A stretch of DNA of 64,000 bases from Planctomycetota bacterium (GTDB lineage Bacteria > Planctomycetota > UBA1135 > JADKAF01). This document shows, one piece after another, positions 30,649 through 40,799 of this stretch. The position numbers were made by a program, and so were the translations under genes. The notes beneath the pieces are model-generated. The model ran no database searches, was not told the origin of the DNA, and saw only the letters and a program-made list of their open reading frames with translations. How positions within the stretch are numbered: the stretch's first letter is position 1; every line of letters begins with the position of its first letter. The stretch is taken from contig JADKAF010000001.1 in assembly GCA_016719295.1 (NCBI GenBank), positions 5,456,001 through 5,520,000 on the forward strand, in the 5' to 3' direction.

Positions 30649-33245
30649 ACGAGCTCGAGCTCGACGGGGCCTTTGGGGAGGAGGGCGGAGAGGGTGGGGC
30701 GCATCTCGTCGCGGACGTCGAGGGTGAGATGCAGCGCGCCTTCGAGCTCGTCGACGAGGAGCTCGCGGACGCCGAGCTTGTTGGCGCCGTGGAGCTCGAA
30801 GCGGCGCCCGCGTTCGTCGCGGCGCTCGGTGTGCTTGACGCGCGCGGCGGCGAGGCCCGCCGCTGCGGCGGCGCGCAGCTCTTGCCGTGCGCGCGCATGC
30901 ACGGGGCGCGCGACGAGGGAGACCGTCCGCGGCTCCAGGAGCTCGGGATCGAGCGCGCCCGCTTCGACGAGGACCAGGTCCTGCAAGTGCGCGTTCGCGC
31001 CGTCGATCGCGCGCTCGAGCAGCTCGAGCGGCGTGTCGCGGCGGAACGCGAGCGCGAAGACGCGCTCGCCGAAGACGAAGCCGCCGCGGCCGAAGGGCTC
31101 GAAGGCCGGACCGGGATGCAGATAGCTCTCGAGCAGCGCGGGCTCGGCGAGCAGCAGCGCGCGCGCGAGCACGGCTTGCAGGAAGCGCGTGGGGGCCGCA
31201 CCCAGGCGTCGCGGGACGCTCACGCGGAAGAGGCGCTGCAGCGGCTCGCGCCGCACGTCCTTCAGGCGCTCGAAGGTCTCGCCATGTGGGGGTGGGGCGA
31301 TGTCGCGGCGCACGAGCGCCTTCACGTGCGCCTTCGTGGGGCAGGCGTCGCAGTGGAAGCACTTGCCGCGCACCGTGTGGCGATCGAGGCAGTACTCCGT
31401 CTCGGAGTCGCGCACCATCTCCTGGTACTTCTGCCAGAGGAAGCTCTGCGGCACGCCGGTGTCGATGTCCTGCCACGGCAGCACGCGCGCGCCGTCCTTC
31501 TCGCCGAGCATGGACTCGAGATCGATCCCAGCCGCTTCGAGCTCGCGGTGGAAGAAGCTCGCGAGGCCGCCGGGCACTCCATCGGTGAAGAGCGCGTTCC
31601 GTTCGAGGCCCGCGCGCACCAGCACCGGCGTCACGCGTCGATCGCCGAGCAGCAGCACCTGCGCCACCGGGCTCTCGTCGCCTTCGATGGCCGTGCGGAA
31701 CTCGACGCCCTGGCGCTCGCAGAGGCGCTTGATCTCCTGCACGATCGGGTTCGTCTCCGGCACGATCGGCACGCTCTTCAAGTACTGCGAAGGCGTGTTC
31801 GGCATCGGCAGGAGCGGGGTCAGGCTCGCGAGGATGCGCGTCGGGCGCTGACCGCGCACCGCGAGCAAGGCGGCGAGGAACTCGCTCCATTCGTCGAAGT
31901 CGGCTTGCTCCTCGCGCCCGGTGGCGATCAAGAAGATCTTCAGCTCGCGCGCCCTCGCTTCGAAGATCCCGCGCGAGGCCTCCAGGATCTGCTCGCGCGT
32001 CAGGTTCTTGTGCAGGAAGCGCCGCAGGCGCTCGGAGATGCCCTCGAGCCCGCAGGTGAACTGCGACTTCCCCGCCGCGTGTTGGACCCCCGCCATCTGC
32101 GGGTCCTCGGCGAGGATGTCGAAGCGCTGGCTCTTCATCGTCACCGCGTCGACGACTCCCAGCGTGCTCGCCAGGAGATCGTAGAAGCGCGTGTGCATGT
32201 TGAAGTTGTAGGACATCAGGTCCGCGGTGTGCAGACCTTGCAGCGCCTTCGCGCGCCTCAAGCCGGCGACGAAGTTCTCGGGGCTGCGCTCGCGGTAGGG
32301 CTTCACCTCCCAGCCCTCGCGGCAGAACGAGCAGAACGCGGGGCAGCCCATGTCGATCGGCAGCGCCGAGCGTCCCGCGGAGTCCTCGTCGTAGGGGATC
32401 GGCGCCTCTTCGTTGAGCCGCACTTTGTTCAAGTCGTGCACGAGGGCCCGCTTCACCGGGAACTCGACGCTCTCGTCGACGGGCTCGATGCGCTCGAGGC
32501 GCGTGCCGCGCGGCGCGTTGCCGTTCTCGCGCGCGGGTGCCGGGCCATAGACGCAGCGATAGCGATCGGGCTCGTAGAACCCCGGCACGGCGCCGTGGCA
32601 GCGCGCGAGGATCTCGCGCTTGGTGCGGCCCTGCTGCTTTCCTTCGATCACGACCTCGAGGAAGCGCGGCAGCGCCTCCTCGGCTTCGCCGACGAGCACC
32701 GCGTCGACGAGGCCGCCGGTATCGCCGCCGTGCGCATCGCCGTGCACCACGGCGGCGGCGGCCGAGTTGTTGCCGCCGAGGAGAAGGATCGGCACGCTCT
32801 CGTCGCCGAGGCGCTCCTGCTTCCAGAGCGGGAGGCCCGACGCCTGGAGCAGGCGCGGGAGGTTCAAGAGCTCCTGCGCGATCGAGTTCGAGATGCCGAT
32901 CACGTCGAAGCACTTCGGCGGTTGCTTCGAGCTCGTCGCGGTCCAGGCCGGAATCCCCGCGCGCTCGAAGCGCGCGAGATCCTTCGGCGGCGGCATCCAC
33001 GCGTAGTCCGTGTAGAGCCCCGGCACCTCGCGCGCGATCTGCGCGAGCAGGCCGTGCGTGATCGACGCGGCGGTGTCCCGGTAGGTCGAGAGGCGCGCGA
33101 CGAGGAAGCGGAGCTGCGCGGTCGCGAACTGCTCCGGCGGCTGCGTGTTCGGCTCGCCGCCGAGGAACCAGAGCCCGTGCTGGCTCAGCTCGTGCCGCGA
33201 ACGTTCGTAGAAGGCGAGGATCCCCTCGCGGTCGAGCAGCGGCAT
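30612..33245 (-). CDS. B12-binding-type radical SAM protein fused to a DUF2344-like domain
   Basis: 877 aa. Residues 1-270 resemble the Rossmann-like N-terminal part of TIGR03960-type proteins (PPKCFDVIGISNSIAQELLNLPRLLQASGLP, LLLGGNNSAA). Residues about 290-560 form the radical SAM barrel with the cluster motif CPAFCSFC (CxxxCxxC) followed by GWEVKPYRERSPE. A second Cys group, CFHCDACPTKAH, lies near residue 655. Residues 670-860 resemble DUF2344 (RVSVPRRLGAAPTRFLQAVLARALLLAEP...), often fused to or adjacent to this radical SAM type. The reaction is unknown. The last 11 residues (DQIGVRPLSDR) are encoded by a REP palindrome, which also brings the stop close. Confidence 0.85.
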   Translation of the reverse strand: MPLLDREGILAFYERSRHELSQHGLWFLGGEPNTQPPEQFATAQLRFLVARLSTYRDTAASITHGLLAQIAREVPGLYTDYAWMPPPKDLARFERAGIPAWTATSSKQPPKCFDVIGISNSIAQELLNLPRLLQASGLPLWKQERLGDESVPILLLGGNNSAAAAVVHGDAHGGDTGGLVDAVLVGEAEEALPRFLEVVIEGKQQGRTKREILARCHGAVPGFYEPDRYRCVYGPAPARENGNAPRGTRLERIEPVDESVEFPVKRALVHDLNKVRLNEEAPIPYDEDSAGRSALPIDMGCPAFCSFCREGWEVKPYRERSPENFVAGLRRAKALQGLHTADLMSYNFNMHTRFYDLLASTLGVVDAVTMKSQRFDILAEDPQMAGVQHAAGKSQFTCGLEGISERLRRFLHKNLTREQILEASRGIFEARARELKIFLIATGREEQADFDEWSEFLAALLAVRGQRPTRILASLTPLLPMPNTPSQYLKSVPIVPETNPIVQEIKRLCERQGVEFRTAIEGDESPVAQVLLLGDRRVTPVLVRAGLERNALFTDGVPGGLASFFHRELEAAGIDLESMLGEKDGARVLPWQDIDTGVPQSFLWQKYQEMVRDSETEYCLDRHTVRGKCFHCDACPTKAHVKALVRRDIAPPPHGETFERLKDVRREPLQRLFRVSVPRRLGAAPTRFLQAVLARALLLAEPALLESYLHPGPAFEPFGRGGFVFGERVFALAFRRDTPLELLERAIDGANAHLQDLVLVEAGALDPELLEPRTVSLVARPVHARARQELRAAAAAGLAAARVKHTERRDERGRRFELHGANKLGVRELLVDELEGALHLTLDVRDEMRPTLSALLPKGPVELELVDQIGVRPLSDR

Positions 33246-33288
33246 GGCGTTCTAGCTCTTCTGGGCAGGCGCGCTCACGCGCGGCTCG

Positions 33289-34644
<1,356 letters not shown>

Positions 34645-34735
34645 GGGGCTGCTCGGGGCCTCGCCGGAGAGAAGAAGAGGCGAAGAAGATAGCCGATCGA
34701 GGCGCGAACGCCGAGCGCGGCGCGGTGCCGATCCC

Positions 34736-35401
34736 TCAGCGCGGAGGGAGGCGGCGGAGGAGCCGAAGGTCGAGCTGCGCTTCCGCGCTTCCCGAGCGCG
34801 CGGCGACCCGCGCGGTGGCGATCCGCTCCGGCGCGAAGCCGAGGGACGAGAGGTGGGCGCGGCCGGCTGCGAGGCGCGCGCGGGAGCGCTCAGCAGCTGC
34901 GGCTCCCTCTGCCTCCTCTGCGGCTGGCATCACGAGCTCGAGACGAACGCACCAGGCCGGGTCGTCCCGCAGCGCGCGAGCGAGCTCGGCCAGCGGAGCC
35001 GCGCCCGAGAGCTCCTCGGAGCCCGCCTCGAAGCGCGCGATCCCGGGGAGGAGCCCGCCTTCCGCGAAGGGCAGCGCCCCGACGAGCGGCTGGCGCGGGC
35101 TGTCTCCCGGCGCGATGCGGCGCGGCGCGAAGAGGCGAAAGCGCCCTTCGAGCTCGCGGATCCGCTCTTCGCGGCGGAGCTCGTCCTCGGCGCTGGGCGG
35201 CAGGCCCCACGAATCCAGGTGATGCAGGAACCCACCGATGCCCGCGGAGAAGCGGGCGCCGTCCGCCGGCTTCGACCAGGCGAAGAGCAGGACGAAGAAG
35301 GTGAGCAGGTTCACCATCAGGTCGGCGAACGACAGCGCGCTGGTCGAGCGGGGCGCCGCGGGATGCAGCCGGCGCCGCGAGCGATGGAGCGGGGCGCTCA
35401 C
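34736..35401 (-). CDS. Second MotB-like stator protein (MotB2)
   Basis: A GTG start at 35401 overlaps the preceding stop as GTGA, giving 221 aa. The N-terminal membrane helix STSALSFADLMVNLLTFFVLLFAW keeps the FADLM motif with the ion-binding Asp of MotB (Asp32 in E. coli). The C-terminal half (about 95-221) has the outline of an OmpA/MotB peptidoglycan-binding domain (IARFEAGSEELSGAAPLAELARAL...RSRARLAAGRAHLSSLGFAPERI). The canonical peptidoglycan-contacting residues are poorly kept. It is the last gene of the motor-like operon and clearly different in sequence from MotB1. Confidence 0.8.
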   Translation of the reverse strand: MSAPLHRSRRRLHPAAPRSTSALSFADLMVNLLTFFVLLFAWSKPADGARFSAGIGGFLHHLDSWGLPPSAEDELRREERIRELEGRFRLFAPRRIAPGDSPRQPLVGALPFAEGGLLPGIARFEAGSEELSGAAPLAELARALRDDPAWCVRLELVMPAAEEAEGAAAAERSRARLAAGRAHLSSLGFAPERIATARVAARSGSAEAQLDLRLLRRLPPR

Positions 35402-36087
35402 GGCGCTTCCTCCTCGAGGCGCAGCGTGAGCCGACGTGCAGCGCTGCGCCCTTCCGGGGTCAGCGGGTCGGCGTCGGCGGGGGGGAACGCCGCCGCATAG
35501 CTCGCGCGGCTCTCCGAGCGCGCCGCGAGTCCGCCCGCGCGCAGCAAGGCGAGCCCCACCTCGGCACGCGCGACGGCGAGCTCCGCCTCGGCGCCGGGGG
35601 TCTCGTGCGCGCTCTCGTCGGCGCTGAGATGTCCGCCGATCTCCGCGCGACCCAGCTCCGCTCCGATGAGCGTGGGCAGCTCCGCGAGCGCGACGCGCAG
35701 CGCTTCGCTCGGCTCGGCGGACCCAGGCGCGAAGCACAGCGCGGGTGAACCGAGCTCGATCCAGACGCCGCTCGTCGCGGCGTTCTCGTCGCGCAGCGCG
35801 GCGACGCGCGCGCCGTGCGCGCGGCTCCACGCCGCGAGCCGCTCGCGCAGACGCGCTCGTGACTCCTGTCCCGCGCGCTCGTCACGCGGCGCGCTCGCAC
35901 CCGAACCCCCGTCATGTTCTGCGCGCAGCGCGGCGAAGCGCTCGAGGTCGGGCTCGTGCAGCGCGACGAGCAGCGCGAAGAGGCCGAGGAGCAGCGCGGC
36001 GAGGTCGGCGAAGGTCGGAGCCCACAGCGCTTCCTTGGCACGCGTCGAGCCCGCGCTCCGCGCTCCGCGTCTCCGCCGCGCGCTCAC
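35398..36087 (-). CDS. MotB-like stator protein (MotB1)
   Basis: The GTG start at 36087 overlaps the motA stop (GTGA), giving 229 aa. The transmembrane segment ALWAPTFADLAALLLGLFALLVAL has the essential Asp in FADL. The C-terminal OmpA-like domain is recognisable: AEIGGHLSADESAHE, AVARAEVGLALLRAGGLAAR and PLTPEGRSAARRLTLRL correspond to GH.D, the R-A-V helix and the GR..NRRV helix of MotB. The final Asn-Arg-Arg is changed to Ala-Arg-Arg. It should pair with MotA as an ion channel and cell-wall anchor. Two MotBs next to one MotA suggest a hetero-dimeric plug as in PomA/PomB-type relatives, or two alternative stators. Confidence 0.86.
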   Translation of the reverse strand: MSARRRRGARSAGSTRAKEALWAPTFADLAALLLGLFALLVALHEPDLERFAALRAEHDGGSGASAPRDERAGQESRARLRERLAAWSRAHGARVAALRDENAATSGVWIELGSPALCFAPGSAEPSEALRVALAELPTLIGAELGRAEIGGHLSADESAHETPGAEAELAVARAEVGLALLRAGGLAARSESRASYAAAFPPADADPLTPEGRSAARRLTLRLEEEAP

Positions 36088-36899
36088 GTCGCGTGCGCGG
36101 GCTCGCGCTCCGCGTCCAGCTCGAGATGCGCGATCAGGCGCTCGCGGAGGAGCGACGGTTTCTCGCCGCCCTGGATCGCGAGGATGGCTTCGATCTGCAG
36201 CAGCCGGCGCATCTCGGTCGCGCGGGCGCGGGCCCCGAGCTTGCCGCCGAGCGGCGCGCAGAGCAGGTTCGCGAGCACGGCGCCGTACAGCGTGGTGAGG
36301 AGCGCGACTGCCATGCCTGCGCCGATCGCGCGCGGCTCGTCGAGGCGCTGCAGCATCTGCACGAGCCCGATGACCGTGCCGATCATCCCGAATGCGGGCG
36401 CGAGGCTCGCCATGTGCTCGAACACCGCCCGGCCTTCCTCGAGGCGCGCGATCTCGTGCTCGTGCTCGACCTCCAGCACGTCCTTCACGAGCTCGGGTGA
36501 GAATCCGTCGACCAGCAAGCGCAGCGCGCGATGGAGGAACGGATCCTCGACATGCGCCAAGTGCTCTTCGAGGGACGGCAGGCCGTCGCGGCGCGCTTGG
36601 CGAGCGAGCTCGAGCAGCTCGTCCAGCGCGCTCGCGCTCGTGATCGGCGCCTCGACGAAGGCCGCGCGCACCTGGCGCAGCGCTTCGCGCAGCGTGCCGA
36701 GCGGATGCTGCACTAGCGTCGCCGCGAAGGTTCCCCCGACGACGAGGAGCAGCGAGGGCAGATCGAGGAACGAGCGCAGCGAGCCGCCCAGCGCGAGCGC
36801 CGTCCCCAGCACGAGGATTCCGGCGGCGAGCCCGCCGAAGGTCGCGCGATCGAGCCTGCGTGCGCGGTCGAACCACGGCGCGATGTGCGGAGCTCTCAT
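36084..36899 (-). CDS. motA: MotA-like stator channel protein
   Basis: 271 aa. The start at 36899 overlaps the preceding stop (ATGA). Four membrane helices lie at about 20-40, 45-62, 165-190 and 200-222. Helix 3 reads LAPAFGMIGTVIGLVQML (proline equivalent to Pro173 of E. coli MotA) and helix 4 ALLTTLYGAVLANLLCAPLGGKL, both strongly MotA/PomA-like. The cytoplasmic loop between helices 2 and 3 is charged (EVEHEHEIARLEEGR), as needed to contact FliG. Residues after helix 4 (ATEMRRLLQIEAILAIQGGEKPSLLRERL) match the MotA tail. The same operon supplies a FliG-like partner. Confidence 0.93.
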   Translation of the reverse strand: MRAPHIAPWFDRARRLDRATFGGLAAGILVLGTALALGGSLRSFLDLPSLLLVVGGTFAATLVQHPLGTLREALRQVRAAFVEAPITSASALDELLELARQARRDGLPSLEEHLAHVEDPFLHRALRLLVDGFSPELVKDVLEVEHEHEIARLEEGRAVFEHMASLAPAFGMIGTVIGLVQMLQRLDEPRAIGAGMAVALLTTLYGAVLANLLCAPLGGKLGARARATEMRRLLQIEAILAIQGGEKPSLLRERLIAHLELDAEREPAHAT

Positions 36900-37607
36900 C
36901 GCGCCTTCCTCCCCAGGCTCGTGGCGCGCGCGCGCTCGACGCGCAGCCACGCGGGCCAGAAGCGCGCGCGCTGCTCCCCAACGAAGGCGGCGGCGATCGC
37001 GGCCTGCTGATCGGCGGGCAGATGCGCGAAGACGCGCGCGCCTTCCGCGGGATCGCTCGTCGCTGCGAGCAGCTCGGCAGCCGCGGCAGGTTCCATCTCG
37101 GCCAGCGTGCGCGCGGCGCGGCGCTCGGCGGGCTCGGCCGCGGCATCGTAGAGCGCGAGCTCGCGCTCGACCTCGGCGGCGCGGAGCTCCATGCGCTCGG
37201 CGAGGCGCTGCAGCTCTGCCTCGGCGCTCGCGAGGCGCGCTTCGTTCGCGGCGCAGCGCTGCTCGCGCTCTTCGATCCTGCGCGCGCGTCTCGAGCTCGA
37301 GGTACAGCTCGCGCTGGCGCTCCTGCAGAGCGACGAGCTCTCTCTCCAAGCTCGCCAAGGCGACCGCATCGCAGGGCGCGGGTACGGTGAAGAACGCCGT
37401 CGAGGCCGCGAGCTGCGGCAGCGCGACCGCCGTGCCGCGCGGCGGGGTCGCTTCGCCGCTCGTGCTCTCCGCTGCGCCGAGCAGCTGCTCGCGCAGGAAC
37501 TCGAGGCGTCCTTGCAGCGCGAGCACACCGAGCATCGCGCCACAGACGGCGATGCCGGTCAACGCGCAGCGGAGCGCGCTGCGGCCGATGAGCTCGAGGG
37601 CGGTCAT
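36896..37607 (-). pseudogene. MotE-like motor protein, frameshifted
   Basis: The first part (from ATG 37607, overlapping the FliF-FliG stop) has one membrane helix, LRCALTGIAVCGAMLGVLAL, a Ser/Pro linker and the start of a coiled coil (LERELVALQERQRELYLELETRA). In a second frame the coiled coil continues (RRIEEREQRCAANEARLASAEAELQRLAERMELR). It ends with MEPAAAAELLAATSDPAEGARVFAHLPADQQAAIAAAF, the MgtE-N-like/MotE signature. The switch lies at the (CG)4 tract 37281-37288; adding one CG restores one frame of about 237 aa. The distal stop overlaps the motA ATG by 4 bp like all its neighbours, so the second frame is the real C-terminus. A recent mutation, sequencing error or frameshift switch are all possible. 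Confidence 0.8.
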
Positions 37608-39403
37608 GACGCGAGCACCTCGGTCGTCGGCTGCGAGCGCAGCTCGACCTCGCCGCGCTCGAACAGCTCGCGCAGCGCAGCGACGAGACGCGCCCGCGCC
37701 GCGCGCGCTCCGGGCTCCGCCGAGGCCGAAGCGTTGGCGCGCTCCTCTCGCAAGCGCTCGCGCACGCGCGGCGTCAGCGCGCGCTCGATCGCCGACGCGA
37801 GGGCCTCCGGCGCTCCGCGCAAGGCGAGCGCGAGCTCGCCGAGCTCGAGGCAACCGAGCAAGGTGCGTAGCTCCTCGGGCTCGAGGTGCGCGAGGTCCTC
37901 GAAGGCGATGAGCTGCTCGCGGACGCTGGGCGCGAGGTCGGGAGCGCAGTTCTCGAGCTCCTGCAGTGCGGCATCGCGCTCGGCGTGAGGCCAACGCGCT
38001 GCGATGCGCGCCGCGCACTCAGCGCTGCGCTCGCGACGATCGCGCGGCGTCGAGATCTCGGCTGCGGCGAGGCGGAGGAGCAGCGTCTCGCGCTCGCTCT
38101 CCGTCGGCGCGGGGACGCGCGCGATCCTCTCCAGCCACGCCGCGCGCTGCGTCGCGTCAAGCTCCGCCAGCGCCTGTGCCGCGAGCTCGGGAGGCAGCGC
38201 GGCGGCGCTCGACTCGGCCACTCCGGGCGCGAGCGCGGCGAGCCGAGCCGCGAGCTCCGCGGGCGGGAGGGCGGCGAGGAGTGCCTGCGCCCGGCGCAGC
38301 GCGGAGACGCTGGCGACCGACTTCTCGAGCGCGGCGCACTCCGGTGCGGCGATGGCGGCCTTCGCAAGCTCGACGAACTCCTCCACGGCGAGCTCGCGGT
38401 GCCGGGCCTCCTCTTCGATGGCCGCGGCGAAGCGCTCGGCGAGCTCCGCGAGCTCGCGCAGCTCGAGGCGCACGGGGCGTGCCTCGAGCAGGAGCGCCAA
38501 GCGTCGCGCGGTGGCGGGACGAAGCGCGGAGAGCACCGCCGTGCTGAGCCCACCGCCGAGCTCCGCGAGCAGGAGCGCCGCGCTCCGACCGTCGAGCGCG
38601 ACGGGGCTGTCGAGCTCTCGCGCTTCGACGGAGCACCACGCCTCGAGGACTCGAGCTGCGTGGCGCGGATGCCGGGCGGCCGCCGCGCGTGCGCGCTCTA
38701 GCCCGTGCGGACGAGCGGCTGCGGCGAGGCGCGAGGCGCGGCGCTGGCGATGTCGGCGCAGCAGCTCCACGGCGGCGCCGCAGAACAGGAGCAACCCGAG
38801 CGCGAGCGGCCAGAAGAGGACCGGCGTCGTCGTGCTCGCGGGCTCGGGCGCGAGCTGCGGAGACGCGCGCAGGACGAGCTCGAACGCGGGGCGCGGATCC
38901 TCCGGCGCGGTGCAGAGCGGCAAGCTCGCACGGGTGAGTGCCAAGAGCTCCTGTTCCAGCGCTTCGCGCTCGCTCTCGGTCGGTCGACGATCCGTGACAC
39001 CGCTCGGCAGCGCTAGCTGCGGCGCGGCGCGTAGGGTGGCGCGGCAGACGAGGAGGCGCGGCGAGCGCTCCTCGAGGCGCTCGCGGGTGCGACTGGCTTC
39101 GTAGCTCGTGACGCCGTTCGCCTTCTGCAGCGGAACGGCGGTCGAGGGATCGAGATCCTCGCGCTCGAGCTCACGCCGTGCGTCGTCGAGCTCGACGAGC
39201 ACGGCGACATCGATCGCTCCCGCGCCGTAGATGGAGGCCAAGCGGTCCTCGAGCGCGCGCTCCCAGTTGGAGGCGAGCTCGGAGGCCAGCTCGAAACGCG
39301 TACGCGACGCGCGCCAGCTCGAGCTGGCGATCGTGCCGCCGAGCAGGGCCGCGACCGCGATCACGGCCCCGAGCACGCGGCCCTTCGAAACGCGGTACGG
39401 CAC
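37604..39403 (-). CDS. FliF-FliG fusion: reduced MS-ring base joined to the rotor switch protein
   Basis: 599 aa. Topology is as in FliF: a membrane helix at 10-30, about 165 external residues resembling the last ring-building module (IDVAVLVELDDARRELEREDLDPSTAVPLQ...TSYEAS), and a second helix at about 195-218 (VLFWPLALGLLLFCGAAVELL). The cytoplasmic remainder is FliG-like, with a helical ARM-type middle. The C-terminal torque domain reads FEDLAHLEPEELRTLLGCLELGELALALRGAPEAL and TPRVRERLREE, where Arg and the REE triplet align with Arg281 and the RDD (Asp288/289) of E. coli FliG. FliF's first two ring modules are missing. It is followed in the operon by MotE, MotA and two MotB homologues. 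Confidence 0.83.
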   Translation of the reverse strand: MPYRVSKGRVLGAVIAVAALLGGTIASSSWRASRTRFELASELASNWERALEDRLASIYGAGAIDVAVLVELDDARRELEREDLDPSTAVPLQKANGVTSYEASRTRERLEERSPRLLVCRATLRAAPQLALPSGVTDRRPTESEREALEQELLALTRASLPLCTAPEDPRPAFELVLRASPQLAPEPASTTTPVLFWPLALGLLLFCGAAVELLRRHRQRRASRLAAAARPHGLERARAAAARHPRHAARVLEAWCSVEARELDSPVALDGRSAALLLAELGGGLSTAVLSALRPATARRLALLLEARPVRLELRELAELAERFAAAIEEEARHRELAVEEFVELAKAAIAAPECAALEKSVASVSALRRAQALLAALPPAELAARLAALAPGVAESSAAALPPELAAQALAELDATQRAAWLERIARVPAPTESERETLLLRLAAAEISTPRDRRERSAECAARIAARWPHAERDAALQELENCAPDLAPSVREQLIAFEDLAHLEPEELRTLLGCLELGELALALRGAPEALASAIERALTPRVRERLREERANASASAEPGARAARARLVAALRELFERGEVELRSQPTTEVLAS

Positions 39404-39431
39404 GTCGAGCAGAGCTCCGTCGCCGACGCGC

Positions 39432-40799
39432 TCAGCGCGACACGAAGCCGCGCGCGCGGTAGATCTTGATCTTGTTGGAGATCGTGCGAGCCGTCACGCC
39501 GAGGATGCGCGAAGCCTCGGTCTTGTTCCAACCCGTCGCGGCGAGCGTCGCGAGGATCGCCTCGCGCTCGATCTCCTCGAGCGGACGCCCGACGAGGTTG
39601 CCAGCCGCGTCGCGCGCTTCGGGATCGAGGTCGTCGCCGAGCAGCGCGAGGTGGAGCTCCTCCGCATCCTGCTGCGCCGCTTTCGCACGCAGCACGAGCT
39701 GCTGCACGGAGCTCATGAGCTCGCGCACGTTGCCCGGCCAATCCTGCGCCTCCAGCACGCTGAGCGTCGAGTCGTCCAGAGAGGGCTCGGGCAGGCCGGA
39801 GTCGAACGCGAAGCAGCGCGCGAAGTGCCGCGCGAGCACGGCGATGTCCTCCTTGCGTTGACGCAGCGAAGGCACGTGCACTTGCTGCGCGGAGAGACGC
39901 CGCACGAGGTCCTCGCGGTACGCGCCCTGACGGAGGAGGCCGTGCAAGCTGCGGTTCGTCGTCGCGATGAGGCGCGCGTCCGAGCGCAGGGTCTTCGTGC
40001 CGCCGACGCGCTCGTAGCTCTCGTGCTCGAGGAGGCGCAGGAGGCGCGTCTGCAGAGCGAGCGAGAGCTCGCCGATCTCGTCCAAGACCAGCGTCCCACC
40101 GCGGGCCAGGTCGAGGCGGCCGGGGATGCGCGCGCGACCGCCGGCGACCGCGCTGCGCTCATGGCCGAAGATCTCGCGCTCGAGCAGCGGCTCCGGGTAG
40201 GCCGTGCACTGCACGCGCAGGAACGGGCCTTCGGACCGCGGTCCCGTCGCGTGGATGTAGGCCGCGAGGCAGCTCTTGCCCGCTCCGGTCTCGCCGGTGA
40301 TGAGCAGCGGGGTCTTCGCGCGCGCGATCTGACGCGCGCCTTCGAGCAAGCGATTGGAGATCATCGACTCGCCGATCCAGAGCTCGCCGCGCTCGGCACC
40401 CTCGGTGGAGCTCCGGCGCCAGAGCGCGGTCTCGTGCTCGAGGCGCAGGCGTCGCGTGAGGCTCAGCATCAGGGAGTGCAGCACTTCGCGCGGGCACGCC
40501 TCCGGGATCCAACCGAGCGCGCCGCGGCGCAGGAGCTCGGAGGCCTGAGCGAGCGCGTCGTGCGAGCAGCTCAGCACCACCGGCACATGCGGGTGATCGG
40601 CGCGCAGGCGATCGAAGGTCCGCCGACCTTCTCCGCTCAGGCCCGTCACGACGAGATCGGGTGCGTGCGATTCGACGAGAGCGAGGGCGCGGGTTGCGTC
40701 CTTCGCCTCGAGCATCTCGGCATCCATCTCTCCGAGGACCGCGGCCAGATCGTCGCGCAGCGGCGCTCCAGCATCGACCCACAAGACCTTCTCGATCAT
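39432..40799 (-). CDS. NtrC-family regulator with altered receiver and GAFTGA loop
   Basis: 455 aa; the ATG overlaps the kinase-like gene stop (ATGA). Residues 1-120 are a receiver-like domain, but the usual acidic pocket reads WVDAG and the phospho-Asp position reads DLVVTGLSG, so phosphorylation looks unlikely. Residues about 145-370 are AAA+: Walker A GETGAGKS and Walker B GGTLVLDEIGEL, with ATTNRSL and DLVRRL. Where sigma54 activators have GAFTGA this one has HERSAVAGGRA, so classical sigma54 contact is doubtful. The C-terminus is a Fis-type HTH (GWNKTEASRILGVTARTISNKIKIYRARG). The layout is that of FlrC/FlbD flagellar regulators. It is 28 bp upstream of the FliF-FliG gene. Confidence 0.9.
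   Translation of the reverse strand: MIEKVLWVDAGAPLRDDLAAVLGEMDAEMLEAKDATRALALVESHAPDLVVTGLSGEGRRTFDRLRADHPHVPVVLSCSHDALAQASELLRRGALGWIPEACPREVLHSLMLSLTRRLRLEHETALWRRSSTEGAERGELWIGESMISNRLLEGARQIARAKTPLLITGETGAGKSCLAAYIHATGPRSEGPFLRVQCTAYPEPLLEREIFGHERSAVAGGRARIPGRLDLARGGTLVLDEIGELSLALQTRLLRLLEHESYERVGGTKTLRSDARLIATTNRSLHGLLRQGAYREDLVRRLSAQQVHVPSLRQRKEDIAVLARHFARCFAFDSGLPEPSLDDSTLSVLEAQDWPGNVRELMSSVQQLVLRAKAAQQDAEELHLALLGDDLDPEARDAAGNLVGRPLEEIEREAILATLAATGWNKTEASRILGVTARTISNKIKIYRARGFVSR

Noticed and set aside
34736..36899. Zorya-type defence system based on MotA/MotB homologues
   Set aside because: No ZorC, ZorD helicase or ZorE nuclease is adjacent, and the operon instead has FliF-FliG and MotE-like proteins.
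35398..37146. A single 582-aa protein covering the MotB1 region
   Set aside because: Its first 350 residues are the antisense-like wrong frame of motA; the GTG at 36087 with a GTGA overlap gives a normal MotB.
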